DNA from: Agelaius tricolor
Taxonomy: Eukaryota; Chordata; Aves; Passeriformes; Icteridae
DNA length: 64,000 nucleotides
Assembly (NCBI GenBank): GCA_023055355.1
Contig: JALJCS010000035.1
Span: forward strand, 6,269,501-6,333,500
Direction of reading: 5' to 3'
Numbering within the stretch: the first letter of the stretch is position 1; every line of letters begins with the position of its first letter. Of the stretch, positions 29,001 to 38,708 are shown in pieces. Made by a program: the position numbers and the translations under genes. The notes beneath the pieces were generated by a model. It searched no databases. It worked only from the letters and a program-made list of their open reading frames with translations, and had not been told where the DNA came from.

Positions 29001-32000
29001 AAGTCTTGCAGGTAAAGTATGACATAGAACCATGTATTACCTGTTTTCCGTTCTAATCTATTACTCATATCACCAACTGATGTTGTGATCTCACTCTGCA
29101 CTCCAGACCCAGGTTTTATTTGGTTTCTTGCTCTGTGCCAGACATTTGCAACTCCCATTACCAGTGATAACACTGCCACCGTTTTGAATGTTGACGTGGT
29201 AACACAGTTAGCAATACCAGAGCCTAACTTAGATGCATAGCAGTACTATAGGAAGTAGAAGAGAAAAAGAAATATAGCTAAAAGCCTTGGAGCTTAATTA
29301 AAGTGACACATCGGTAATTTGGATTGTACAACATGCCAGTTGCCTGGTCTATAAAACAAAACAAGGTAATGCAGTAAGGTTAAGCTGCTTCACGAATATG
29401 TACTTGTATGGTTTTCATACCTTAGAAATTTAGATCACTAAAAAAACACAGTTAACTTGCATAATATTCATTAGGTGTTCAACAAATGTGCTTATGTCCC
29501 CTTGGATCTTGCTCTGCATCAGCAGCATGACAAATCTTCCCAGCAGCCTTTCATGCTGTCCCAGACAGCTTATCAAGGCCAAGCATAAGCAAACTCAGTT
29601 TGACCCAGCCCTATTGTTTCTCCAAATATACAGTTTTGCCATCACAGAAGGTTTTTCTCCAATACAAAGATTTTTTTTTCTCCCATAAATGGATTTTGGA
29701 AGTGTCTAAAATCATCACTAGAGCTTTATGTAGTTATGGTAACTGTTTTTAGTAACATTACTTCTTACAATAAAAGTAGTTCTAGCAACCCTCAGTGCTT
29801 CTACTGGAACAACTGAGTTTCTTGAGAAAATACTTTCATTATTATTTTATATATACACACACATATACACACAATATATAAATAAAACTTTAAAATCATA
29901 CATATACTTGAAGGCTTCAAAGCAAAAAGAGAATTTCACACCAACACACTCACAGAGCAACATAAAATGTTTTTATCAATACATGGTAAATGTAATTTCT
30001 ATTAGAGAAACTCCAGGTATGCTGCCACATACATTGTCAGAAATCCAACTGATTTTTTTTTTTCATGCAACCACTTTATCCTTCGGATTGTATTAACACA
30101 ATAAAGCCATGGCTTACAGGACAGGATGCAATCTTGATCCACAATCTTGTTGTCAGTGAGTGAGGTCTCCCATGAACAAGCTGTTTGGGCTGTGTGTTTA
30201 GAGCACAGGTCTTCTAGAAACAGTATCTTTGTCACCAAAACAGGACACTTAACTCCGGCTACAATGTTTTATTTTCCCCTCCTGTGAGGCTCTTAGATAC
30301 ACACACAACACTGTTCCACAAGAAATGCAGGGTTTCAGGTACAATACAATTATCCATTTTAGCCTGACTTCCTCTACGAAGAAACAATCCTAGGAAATAA
30401 TCACACTGGTCTTTACTAGGAAAGATTGCTTGAAGTGCTCCTTCATCCCTGCCTATACAGAATCTGGGAATACTTGAACATGGATAATGAAGCAGGTGAT
30501 GCCTCTAAGATTTGCCAACAACATTCTGAACTGCCCAAATTTCAGTAAAATTCTGCCCTAGGTGCCACCTACATTCATCTTAACACTCTCAGACTAATAC
30601 TCCTGCCCTGCTATAGGCTTAATCATGCCACTGAAAATTAAATTTTACAGGAAAATTTTCAAGCTTCAGCTGGAAAAGAGCTAACTGTGTTAGGGGCAGG
30701 AAATGTAGCTGAGCAGAAATAAAGGAAAAAAAAGTAGTGAAAAGGGGCTACTTTGAAGACTGACACTGCTTTTAGAAACTGGTCATCTCTCAGCCTCATC
30801 ACAATCTCACTTTACATTCCTGCAGAGTCCAGCAATAAAAGCTAGATATTAACTGATGAACACACCAGTCTCACATCAACAGAAGATGGCTTAGAAGCTT
30901 GAAGTATAAAAGTAGAAAAACTGATGATGAAGTTTCATTCAATGACTGTGTGGCTGGATAAGAAGCAGCCCAGCAGAATGGCTAAACTACAATATATGCA
31001 ACGTCAAGTGTTTCAAGACAACTGATTACTATCATCTTTTCCAAAGTTTCCAGAAGTTTTTTTTCCATTACACAGAACATCTCTAAAAAGGGAAGTGTTC
31101 TCCCTAAACTTTTTTCTATAAAAACTAAACGTCTCCTAGAAATAAATCATTTAGCAAAAACTATATAGAAGTTAATGAGAATCACCAGCAATGCTCTTCT
31201 CCTCCCAGCTGTGCTTCTAAACCTGAAGATTACCTTTATTTTAGCACAGACAACTGTTTAATAGGAAGAAAATATCTTATTTTGTTATCACTAACAAGGA
31301 AGTAATCAAAGCATCTTCTAAAAAAGTTGCTAAATGTGAGGAAAGCCTGGTCTAAAAGGTAAGCAATACAAGCAGGATACCAGAAGGATCGATTACAAGT
31401 CACAAGCTCGTATCTGACTTGTTTGCCTTAATTCTAAAGAAAACAGACTTGCACAAGAGCTAAATCCAGTTATCTGTCTAAGTACAGGAATCAGAGGGCA
31501 TATGTATTATCACTTTACAGAACAAAAATGAAAATGCACTAATACACTTAATAGGAGAGCACCATGTTTTTTACTTACTTTGATCAGCATAGTTTTTTGC
31601 TTTTAGTTCAAGTTGTCGAGTTTGTGACTCTAATGCTTCCACTCTGGTCTGTAAGTCCTTTTTCTCTTGTTCTTGAGAATCTTCAAACTCAATGAATTTC
31701 TAAACAACAACAAAATAGTTAAGTTAGACCAAACAACTAATTACAGGTTTTGCAGCAGGTAGGAAGAAACACAGCAGCCCTTCACAGCCAGGAAGGTGCA
31801 AGGTGGTTTCCAAAACTGAATAGATCCATAGGCCACATTTAAACACAAAGAACTATTTCAGTCCCGGTCCATCAGTCAAGCACCCAGTCTAGGTTATACT
31901 GTGTAATAACTTGCAACTAAGTGCCAGCTACTCCAGAGAACCTGCTTAGGATTAACATAAATGTGAATTATTTCCTTATTGTCTAACTTAACGTACAACA

Positions 32001-35000
32001 AGTGCCAACAGAGCATGTGAACACAGGGAGTCTTGGTATCCTTAGTCTGACTAAGGAACATCAGTGAAGTTATTTTCACCCATAAGCCACAAAGGTACAC
32101 ACTAGCAGTAGTGCTAACCAAAATTATTTGATATCTTTTCTATTCCCACCCAATTCTGCTATAAATTCTCATAGTCTTCATCAGATCCTTAATAACCATC
32201 TACAATCTGTCAACTGCACAGAAAACTCTGTGCTGATCACCATTTCCTTCTGTTTCCTTGGTTTACCACACTTGTGGTTCCCCATATTCTGGAATTCACT
32301 GATGAATGCAACAGTGTTTACATTCTCTAACATAAAAATTACCAACACGCCATTATAGCAGCTTTGAAAGCACTTTTTTTTTTGTTATTTATCTTACCTA
32401 AAAAGTCAAGAAATTCAATATGTATTACTGGCAACTGGCACAAAGAACACTTCTAAAAGCCAAGGATATTTTAGGTCATGTAGTACTCTAAGCTCTGCAT
32501 TGCAAGGAGAAGACAAGTTATGCAGAAGGCTCATAGAACAAGGAGGAGAAGCAGACCAGAAATCTCTGCAAGAAAAAATCCTAAACATCCACGACAGTTA
32601 AAGGGGCAAAGGCAGCTGAGGACCACATGGCAGAAAAGGGACAGTGAAGGTAGCAACTTGAAAACAGTAATCTGATTTGAATATTTTTTTCCTATGTATT
32701 GTTTGGAAAATTTAGTGGGAAAAGTATTTCTAATGGTCATACATCAACTGTTAATGAACTATTACTACATTGTAGCCATTGCACACACATTTTTTACAAA
32801 AGCAGAAATTCATAACCTTATGAAAAGGGCTTCAGTTGAACAGGATCATCAGAAGAAGTTCTGACTAAAAAGTACTTCAGACGTAGAAATGAACCAAAAC
32901 CTATGAAGCGAAACAAGAGTCCCTTTCAGACATGCTCTGCACAGCTATCACAGGACTGGGCATGGTGTTCATATGACTGTGCTTGAAACCAAACCACAAC
33001 AATTGAGGAAGAGCTGACATAGCCCAGGTAGCTCCACTTTGGGTGCTGCCATTGAAAAATCCCTCCTCAAATAGAGATGTGCAGGAATCTTTCTACCTCC
33101 TCCACACGAAGTTAGGGAATATTAATTAATCAATGTAATTTGAAAACCTCAATGATTAAGTTTGTTTCATTTCTTCTTTGTAGTAACTGATTCAAGACTT
33201 TGGCCCATTTAATATTCAAGTCATGTTTGGCCTATTTTTGGCAGACTCCTTTTTCAAAAAGGGCTTCAAAGTTTTACACAAATTTGGCACTGGGGCTAAA
33301 GTTACACCAAACACAGGAAGTTTGTTACACTAAACATGGGAAAACATGAAATAAGAATTATAAAACTGTACCATCTTTGTTTAGTTGTTTCTCTGATGAT
33401 TTCCCAAAAATATGTCATAGCTTGTTAAAGGCCAGGGCAATTATACTCATGAATAACAAACAGCCATTCAGAGCCATTAATGTCATCGTTACTCATGAAA
33501 CTACAGATAGATATAATTTTGTATTTCCTCTCAAGTTCTTCAACTGCAAGTGGTAAAACTGTTTTTTCCTAAAACGGAAAAAGTTACCTTCCATTAGTTT
33601 ACCTTCATTTTGTTAAAGTCCAAATTTACATTACTATAAAGCATTTCTGTAATTACAGCCGAGTATTTTTCCCTCTCCTGCTGTAAACTATACCTGATCA
33701 GATCTTGGGATTGAGAACTTTGGACTTTGAATATTTTTATTTGGTTTAATTTCTCCTTCTGGTGATAGTATAATGACAAACACAGCCCCAGCAGATTGAT
33801 CATCACACCCTAATTAAGCCTGCACAAGAATGACAGAAGAATTAGTGAGATAAACCACCCAGCAGCCAAGGACAGGCTGGCTGAGCACCCATATTAAACT
33901 ACTTTTTTTTTTTTAAATTTACATTGACAATACACTCAACTACTACTTACCTCCTGCACTGTTTAATGTAAATCCAGCAGTGTATGTAGGAACACGTTAG
34001 GCACTCAATAGTCATCCTCTCATTTCAACCCCAGCTACTGGTTATTCAAAACACTGATGCATACAAAAATCTCGTTTTCCCCATTTTAAGTGACGTCCTG
34101 TTTGGGCCACAAAGATGTATTTTACAACTCTAATGAGAAGTGTGAGAAGTGAGATTTTTGGTATTTGTTTTAAGAGCAAGCTGAAGGACACCAACCTGTC
34201 TTTAAAACAATCAGATCAGATTATATAAGATTACAGAAAATACAGCTGGAATGATCCTTAAAAGGCCGTCTTGTTTCCAGGTTCTGATGCTTAGCATTGG
34301 ATGCCTGGATCCTAATTTTGATTAGGCTATGATGAGGTGTAACACATGATGCGATGCAGAGCTCCTCCTGCATGTGCCTGCTACTGAAACCCAACCTGTA
34401 ATACCTTCATCAGCCATCTTTGGCAACTCCCATTTAATCCATCCCATTTTCTCCAGGCAGGATCACATGCATCATTTCAGACCTTTGTCCAACATGTTTT
34501 TACAGACCTCATATAAAAAGTGTAGAAAGTCCCACACAACTAAACTCAAAAATATTTATGTAATCAATTTTAAACCTACTTGAAAGCTTGCAGAGGTTTT
34601 TGGAATAAATAAGAACTCGAGACTACACAACAGCCCAGCACATTTGGAGCCCTCTGTCCTACACACAACCACTGAAGCACTCAGTAATACATTATTAGCC
34701 AAATGAAACACCTCTTCCTGTATTTCTATCATCTTCTGTCTCTTTACATCTTGACTGGTTTTCCTGTCACAGGACCCAGGTGCAATGCTGGGCATATCTG
34801 ATGTCAGGGTCCCACCCACTTGGCAATCTTTATTATTCTATGACACGTCCTTCAGCAATGTGTATTGCAACAATGACAGATTCTCAGCCAATGGCAAGTT
34901 TTTGGAGCAGAGAGAAAAAAAAAAACCCCACCTAAAAAGCCAGTTCAGATGGACTTGGGGGACAGAAAAACATGTGAAAATGAAAACAACCTGATAACCA

Positions 35001-38000
35001 TAAAATAGAGTGAAAGTTTTCTGTAAAATGCATCTCGGTTTTGTTCCCTCTAATTAAAAATACTTAAACTCTTACTGCACAGTGTTTACTCAACATACAA
35101 TCCTAACGAAGAAAGTTACCTCTGGGAACAGTAAGAAAAAGCAGACATCAAGTTCATGCTATGACTTAAACCAATTTTAGTAGTGGTAAATGCTTTTTCC
35201 CAGTTGCCAAAGAGTTCAAAAACAGCTTAATCCCACCAACAGCAGAAAAGCTAAAAGATATCCTAATTTGGCATAGCTAAATGGAGTAGATTTTATCCTC
35301 TTTCCAAGTGCACGAAACACATGCCAGCTACAAGTGCAGGCCTGAAACAGCACATTGCTGCAGAAGTAACTCCTATCAGAGTATTAAACAGCAGAAGTAC
35401 AAATGCTGGTTCCTCTCCCACTTCTTTGGGGCAGGAATTGTTACCTCACAGTCACCAAGTGCAAAGGTAAGAACTGGAAGCAGAACAGCGGAGCAGCTGG
35501 TTCCTCCATTCCTTCAGCAATATCAAAAAACCTACCATATTAAAAGTCAGACAAGTGATTTCACAGCAACTACAAAGATCAAAACTGTACCCAGAGGGTT
35601 AAGAAGTAGGCCCAGAACGTCTGTCAGGGTGACTTTAAAAAAAATTATTCCAGAAATCCTCAGGCAACAACTTTTAAGATATTTCTTTAGTAACATGTTT
35701 TAAGCACAGGAAATAAAGAAGGCAAATTACAAAAATGGGGTAAGGAGACCCCTACCCAAATAGTAAACTATTTAATGTTCATAAAGATACTGCTGCAAAT
35801 AAATTTCCTACAACAACAAGCAGAAAGTAAAAGAAGGTGTGTTAATTGCCCAGAGAAACTGTGGCAGCCTCATCCCTGGATGTGCTCAAGGGTAGGCTGG
35901 ACAGGGCTTGGAGCAACACGGTGTTGCAACGATGTCCCTGCCCGTGGCAGGGGTTGGAGTGATATGAACTTTAGGGTCCCTTCCAACCCAAACCATTGTG
36001 TGAAATTATGAATAGATGACAATAAATATGGAACTCAGCAGCTCAATTCTCCATTTTGCCACCACATGACACAGGCAAACTCCAAATGAAGGAAATGTGC
36101 TAAGTGAGCAACTTTTTGTCCAAGGAAATGTTAAATTTCTGTTCCCTCCTTTTATTTCAACCATACTGCACCCATCAGGTTATCTCAGCATCGAAAAAAT
36201 AATTCAACAACCATGCCTGACTGACACACATGCCTCTCCTGAACACACTAGGCTGTACCTAACACTTTCACACCTGTACAGCTCAATGACCTCAGCACAT
36301 CACAAAAATGACCTTTGTGCTTACCATGAAAATACAGTCTTTGGTCTAACTGCACTTTGGAAAGCATCAGCCAGGTGTCTTGCAGCATGAGCATTGGTTC
36401 TTCAACTGCATAAAGCCTGTCCTTTCAAGTTAATTTATCATGACACAGAGAAATGGAGATGGCAGTGAAGCACACTACCAAAACAGGCACATACAGTTCC
36501 TGAAAAGCTACAACAACAAAATTAACTCCATGTTCTGTTTCATCACATTGGTACGGTTTCTGTCCTGCTGCCCAAGGCCTGTTTTTTGATCTGGCAAATG
36601 CTGCCTGTGCTTCAAACCTGATGGATTTTCTCATGAATTAGTTCAGAAAGTATTTATCAATCCCTTCCTATTACTCTCAATATAAACACATTTTCTAAAA
36701 GACCCTTTTACATCAGCTTGTGTCAGAAATAGTGTGGCAACTCCAGTCCCCTGACTGGAGTCCATAAGGCATCATAAAACCACCATATGTTTGACAAGGA
36801 GGATGAAAGATCTATCAGTCTAAGAGCTGGGGGGACACCATTCATACCACAGTTCTTCATAACAAACTGAGACCTGGAACAATCTGCAGACAACATTCTG
36901 CACTCACAAACAAGTATTTGTACAGGGCTAGTGTTTTTTAAATTATGCTTTTACTGTTAATATTGTGTTCACCCTCAGTGCAGTTGTTCTTCTGATTTTT
37001 GGAAAATTTAGAAGGCAAGCACGACCAGAGATATTAGCACAGGACAAGGGGTCTGGAAATACACTTTTAAGATGGCTTATTCCATTACAGATAATGCTGC
37101 CAATCCAATTTCCTTCAGGAGTTTGGCAAGACAATGAGATGGAGGAAGTTACCCTGCACAGCTGCTTCCTATTGTATTGGTTTATAATATCAGATTAGAT
37201 AATGCCTCTCAAACTTGTTTATGCTGAAATGGTTCTTGGTGCAAACACTAAAATAAAATCATTTAACATCCCAAATCAGAGTCGACATCACTGGAGAGTC
37301 CACACCACCTGTTGCTGCCTACAGCTTTATGTACCATCTCTGAAGGGCTTCAGCCTACACACTATGTATTTCCATGTTTTTTGTAACGCGTTGTCACTAT
37401 TTTTGCAAAAATGGACAACCCGCCTCCCCTACGCGGGGAGCATCCCGCGTGGCCGTGACAGCACAACCAGCACACGGTTCCATGTTTGCGCCTCTCCCCT
37501 CCCACGGCCCCACCGGCAGCGCAGCGCTCCGCAGAAGTGACCGAGGATCCCTCCGGGACAAGCGGAGGGGACCGCATGCACACGGACCCGCACGGACGGG
37601 TCCCGCTGCGGCTTAGCTACACGGACCGCGAGGTACTCCGCGCCCTCCTCATCCTTCTGCCAAGCCGCGTCGCGACCCCAGCTCCGGCCGCGCGACCGGA
37701 CGGGGCAGCCCCGGTACTCGCTCCAGGCGCCGCCCGCTCTGCCCCGGGCAGGCCCAGCGCGGGAGGTGCGGCCGCCCCCACGGAGCCGCCCCGGCCCAGC
37801 GCCGCACTCACCTCCTCGGCCTGCTTGCGCAGCGCCTTCTCCCGCTCGTACTGCGTGAGCAGCTGCTCGTTATCGTCCCGCAGCAGCTCCAGCTCCACGC
37901 TGGTCTCCTGGCTGTGAGCGCACACCGAGTCCAAGTTCTCCAACACGGCCACCACCAGCGGCATCAGCTCGGCCACCACCTCCTCGTCGTAGCGCCCGAT

Positions 38001-38117
38001 GAGCCGCTCGAACTCGCGGTAAATGGAGCCCGCCAGCCCCGACACCCGCTCCGACATCATGGCGGGGCCGGGCCCGCCGGGATCCTCCTGGTACACCACG
38101 CCGTCCGCCAGCTCCAT
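1964..38117 (-). CDS. SPAG9: SPAG9 (JIP4) scaffold protein, 5' eight coding exons, incomplete
   Basis: C-Jun-amino-terminal kinase-interacting protein 4, a cytoplasmic scaffold that binds JNK/p38 kinases and links vesicles to kinesin-1 and dynein-dynactin. Coding exons on the minus strand: 38117-37812, 31699-31579, 20730-20660, 12327-12233, 7660-7507, 3460-3250, 2753-2654, 2085-1964. Lengths 306/121/71/95/154/211/100/122 nt; all junctions are GT-AG and all phases agree, giving about 393 open codons. Residues about 8-100 are the RH1 (RILP-homology) region ([24 protein letters not shown] start), followed by coiled coil ([26 protein letters not shown]). Exon 5 carries the JNK-docking motif [10 protein letters not shown]. 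Exon 8 ends in [11 protein letters not shown], which in the family precedes leucine zipper II. The RH2 and WD40-like parts lie beyond the left edge. The order and junctions match mammalian SPAG9 as I know it. Very confident. Confidence 0.96.
2654..2753 (-). CDS. SPAG9: SPAG9 coding exon 7
   Basis: 100 nt, phase 1 to phase 2, translating [20 protein letters not shown] then [14 protein letters not shown]. The block [10 protein letters not shown] is conserved in JIP3 and JIP4. Acceptor GCCCCAG, donor GTAAGT. Confidence 0.94.
3250..3460 (-). CDS. SPAG9: SPAG9 coding exon 6
   Basis: 211 nt, phase 0 to phase 1. It starts [19 protein letters not shown] and ends [13 protein letters not shown]. It is a low-complexity acidic, Ser/Thr-rich linker with several S/T-P sites, typical of this part of the JIP3/JIP4 family. 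Acceptor ATTCTAG, donor GTGAGC. Confidence 0.94.
3461..7506 (-). other. SPAG9: SPAG9 intron 5
   Basis: About 4 kb of AT-rich intron. The only recognisable element is the CR1 tail near 3921-4065. The rest shows no exon-like frame with splice signals that I can support. Confidence 0.6.
3921..4065 (-). mobile_element. CR1 LINE 3' tail fragment
   Basis: Contains the reverse complement of the CR1 3' end: TCATAGAATC-ATAATCACAGAATGG, then GGTTTGGGTTGGGAGGGACC, CTAGACCAGGTTGCTC and CAACCTGGCCTTGAACA. The terminal octamer-like repeat lies at the left, so the element points to the minus strand. It is 5'-truncated and diverged, as is normal for avian CR1. Confidence 0.9.
7507..7660 (-). CDS. SPAG9: SPAG9 coding exon 5 (JNK-docking motif)
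   Basis: 154 nt, phase 2 to phase 0. It translates [20 protein letters not shown] and ends with [10 protein letters not shown]. The D-motif-like R-P-x-S-L-x-x-F-P-L is the MAPK docking site of JIP3/JIP4. Acceptor CAACAG, donor GTGAGTGC. It is the common acceptor for the long (exon 4) and short (alternative first exon) forms. Confidence 0.95.
10285..10301. repeat. Poly-C / poly-G homopolymer
   Basis: An uninterrupted run of 17 C on the plus strand inside SPAG9 intron 4. Likely polymorphic in length and prone to assembly error. Confidence 0.95.
11416..11576 (-). CDS. SPAG9: SPAG9 alternative first exon, hydrophobic N-terminus
   Basis: An ATG at 11576 opens 53 codons plus 2 nt and ends CTC-AG at a GTACTCC donor. 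Phase 2 is exactly what exon 5 (7660) needs, so the product would read ...[17 protein letters not shown]. The start [16 protein letters not shown] is followed by a second hydrophobic run, [17 protein letters not shown], so residues about 5-37 form one or two membrane segments. I recall the same N-terminus ([11 protein letters not shown]...) in mammalian SPAG9 short isoforms first described as a sperm surface antigen. This isoform would lack RH1 and keep the JNK-docking motif. The donor is weaker than usual (GTACTC). Expression is not shown by sequence. Confidence 0.82.
11577..11960 (-). promoter_or_regulatory. SPAG9: Possible internal SPAG9 promoter upstream of the alternative first exon
   Basis: The stretch just 5' (on the minus strand) of the alternative ATG is clearly richer in GC and CpG than the surrounding intron (for example CTACGCAGGGG and GACCGCGGCC on the plus strand). 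This fits a separate transcription start. I see no TATA box at a fixed distance, and no start site can be placed from sequence alone. Confidence 0.35.
12233..12327 (-). CDS. SPAG9: SPAG9 coding exon 4
   Basis: 95 nt, phase 0 to phase 2, translating [20 protein letters not shown] and ending THSRIR across the junction. Acceptor TTTTAAACAG, donor GTAAGC. It ends the N-terminal coiled coil and joins exon 5 (KERPISL). The alternative first exon at 11416-11576 also ends in phase 2 and would replace exons 1-4. Confidence 0.95.
13347..13373. repeat. (AAAC)n microsatellite
   Basis: About six tandem copies of CAAA following an A run in SPAG9 intron 3. Confidence 0.95.
15956..16165 (-). pseudogene. NUMT: nuclear copy of mitochondrial COX3 fragment
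   Basis: Read on the minus strand with the vertebrate mitochondrial code (TGA = Trp, ATA = Met), this stretch gives consecutive COX3 blocks: [10 protein letters not shown], then [34 protein letters not shown] and PELG. COX3 is subunit III of cytochrome c oxidase. In the standard code the frame is broken by TGA codons and small changes, so the copy is not functional. Only about 70 codons from the middle of COX3 are present; similarity stops abruptly at both ends. It lies inside SPAG9 intron 3, where it should be removed by splicing. Confidence 0.93.
19291..19344. repeat. 17-bp direct repeat around a 19-bp palindrome
   Basis: ATGCAGAACATGACATT occurs at 19291-19307 and again at 19328-19344. 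Between them, CATATCATG-A-CATGATATG (19312-19330) is a perfect 9-bp inverted repeat with a 1-nt spacer, sharing ATG with the second copy. Confidence 0.9.
20660..20730 (-). CDS. SPAG9: SPAG9 coding exon 3 (coiled coil)
   Basis: 71 nt from a TTTCTTCCAG acceptor to a GTAGGTTG donor, phase 1 to phase 0. Translation is [24 protein letters not shown]. The family commonly has HQRHTE here, so H-S-R is a small substitution in this species. Confidence 0.95.
22594..23006 (-). CDS. Unrecognised open frame behind a splice acceptor
   Basis: 137 codons, stop included, open on the minus strand from a good acceptor (CTTCACAG at 23007) to TAG at 22594. Peptide pieces: [17 protein letters not shown] and [15 protein letters not shown] at the end. 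A 30-nt stretch (23335-23306) with AG/GT borders is phase-compatible upstream and would give [12 protein letters not shown] do not recognise a family. A frame this long is near the upper tail of what chance gives in 64 kb, so it may not be a gene. It lies downstream of the stop of the candidate nested gene. Confidence 0.2.
24150..29245 (-). CDS. Candidate nested gene, four in-phase exons, unknown product
   Basis: On the minus strand inside SPAG9 intron 2: exon 29245-29041 (205 nt), 26014-25938 (77), 24506-24427 (80), 24303-24150 (154, ending TAA). All have AG/GT borders (acceptors CCTATAG, TTTACCAG, CCCTCAG, ATTTTTAG; donors GTAATA, GTGAGT, GTAAGC). Phases 0-1-0-2 agree, giving 171 codons plus stop. 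The first exon has a hydrophobic stretch ([17 protein letters not shown]). The third reads [20 protein letters not shown]; the last is helix-like and ends [13 protein letters not shown]. No initiating exon was found, so it is 5'-incomplete, unless translation starts at the Met in the hydrophobic stretch. I do not recognise the family. The last two exons look most convincing; the 77-nt exon is the weakest link. Chance assembly cannot be excluded. Confidence 0.35.
27358..27393 (-). other. G-quadruplex-forming tract
   Basis: The plus strand is C-rich (CCCCCCACCCCGTCCCCG and onward). The minus strand therefore has at least five runs of three or more G separated by one or two bases. It lies in SPAG9 intron 2 on the coding (sense) strand, so a folded RNA structure is possible. 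Confidence 0.7.
28128..28148. repeat. Poly-A run of 21 nt
   Basis: Uninterrupted A run in SPAG9 intron 2. I could not find a recognisable retro-inserted sequence in front of it. Confidence 0.9.
31579..31699 (-). CDS. SPAG9: SPAG9 coding exon 2 (coiled coil)
   Basis: 121 nt, enters in phase 0 and leaves in phase 1. Translation begins [17 protein letters not shown] and ends KAKNYADQ, the coiled-coil continuation conserved between JIP3 and JIP4. The acceptor is TTGTTTAG and the donor GTAAGTAA, both strong. Confidence 0.95.
31700..37811 (-). other. SPAG9: SPAG9 intron 1
   Basis: About 6.1 kb. AT-rich until about 37380, then grading into the CpG island. One CR1 tail at 35845-36013. Other open frames (for example 35308-35703 plus and 34556-34819 minus) have no recognisable protein or convincing splice context. 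Confidence 0.6.
35845..36013 (+). mobile_element. CR1 LINE 3' end fragment
   Basis: Classic CR1 3' sequence in plus orientation: TTGCCCAGAGAAACTGTGGC, CATCCCTGGATGTGCTCAAG, TGCCCGTGGCAGGGGTTGGA, and GGGTCCCTTCCAACCCAAAC ending in a decayed terminal repeat. 5'-truncated, moderately diverged, inside SPAG9 intron 1 in the antisense direction. Confidence 0.95.
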
Positions 38118-38440
38118 GGCGGCAGGGAGTTGTGCGGGGCCTGGCGGGGCCCGGGGGTCCTGCTCGGAGCGGCTCCCTGCGGCGGCGGCAAAGCCTCGGC
38201 TGGGGCGGGTGGGGAGCGGCGCGCGTCTCTGACCTCACCCGCCGCGCCGGGCGGAGTCTGCCGGGACGGCAGCGTGGGGCGGAGCTACGGACTACAAGTC
38301 AGTGCGGGGGGTGTGGTCTGCTGGTGATGTCATCGAGAGGCAGGGCCTGTATGAGGCTATGGCGGTGGCCGCTCGCGGAGCTGGTGTTGCGTTTCGGGAA
38401 AATGCGTTCGGCGGGAGCAGGGTGGCAGCGGGAAGGGCTA
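37400..38440 (-). promoter_or_regulatory. SPAG9: SPAG9 CpG-island promoter and 5' end
   Basis: Abrupt change to GC- and CpG-dense sequence covering the first coding exon, its donor and about 300 bp upstream of the ATG. There is no TATA box at a sensible position, which fits a housekeeping-type dispersed start. Plus-strand frames here are open only because stops are rare in GC-rich DNA. Confidence 0.8.
37812..38117 (-). CDS. SPAG9: SPAG9 coding exon 1 (RH1 domain)
   Basis: 102 codons from the ATG at 38117 ([15 protein letters not shown]...) to a GTGAGT donor at 37811. It encodes almost the whole RH1 domain, which binds motor light chains and dynein light intermediate chain in JIP3/JIP4. The motifs [21 protein letters not shown] and [17 protein letters not shown] are diagnostic. 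It sits in the GC-rich island, so codon use is far more GC-rich than in later exons. The first ATG is chosen because it matches the family start; a second Met lies about 20 codons in (MMSERV). Confidence 0.96.
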
Positions 38441-38454
38441 GGCTGTCGGAGACA

Positions 38455-38516
38455 CGTCAGGAATCACCGAATCTTGACAAATCACCGAATCGTCAAGATC
38501 GGAAGAGACCTTTAAA
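38455..38516 (-). mobile_element. CR1 tail fragment, minus orientation
   Basis: AATCACCGAATCGTCAAGAT followed by GGAAGAGACCTTT matches the reverse complement of a CR1 3' end, with a duplicated start (AATCACCGAATC occurs twice). It abuts a second CR1 in the other orientation. Confidence 0.7.
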
Positions 38517-38524
38517 AGGGCAAT

Positions 38525-38702
38525 AAGGCTGGGGAATGGTCTGGAGCACACTTCCTGTGAGGAGCGGCTGAGGGAGCTGTGGGGAGCTCAGCCTGGAGAA
38601 AATGAGGCTCAGGGGACATCTTATCTCTCTCTACAACTCCTCCTGTCAGGAGGGTGCAGCCAGGTGAAGGTCGGGCTCTGCTCTGCCGTGCCCCAGGGAA
38701 CA
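38525..38702 (+). mobile_element. CR1 LINE, 5' half, split by an LTR
   Basis: GGGGAATGGTCTGGAGCACA, GAGGAGCGGCTGAGGGAGCT and CTCAGCCTGGAGAAAATGAG are standard CR1 sequence near the 3' end. The match breaks exactly at the target-site duplication at 38703 and resumes at 39099, so one CR1 copy was split by a later insertion. Confidence 0.9.
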
Positions 38703-38708
38703 AGGAAC

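Larger units (their letters stand above)
20731..31578 (-). other. SPAG9: SPAG9 intron 2, contains candidate nested exons
   Basis: The longest intron in view (10.8 kb). It holds the four-exon candidate chain (24150-29245), a long open frame (22594-23006), a C-rich tract with G-quadruplex potential (27358-27393) and a 21-nt A run (28128-28148). SPAG9 exons 2 and 3 are in phase with each other, so none of these is needed for SPAG9. Confidence 0.6.

Noticed and set aside
29500..29620. Amphipathic minus-strand frame ([19 protein letters not shown]) just upstream of the nested candidate
   Set aside because: Considered as an upstream exon, but no donor in the right phase was found and the frame soon ends.
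30110..30206. AG/GT-bordered phase-0 stretch that could precede the nested candidate's first seen exon
   Set aside because: Splice signals are acceptable (TTTCTAG / GTAAGC), but the peptide does not look coding and no further upstream exon with an ATG was found; left out of the model.
35308..35703. 131-codon plus-strand open frame in SPAG9 intron 1
   Set aside because: No recognisable domain, no promoter or splice context, and its composition is typical of random AT-rich sequence.
37486..37917. Long plus-strand open frames across the SPAG9 first exon
   Set aside because: They lie in a CpG island with few stop codons and run antisense to the SPAG9 first exon; the proteins are low-complexity Ala/Ser/Arg/Pro.
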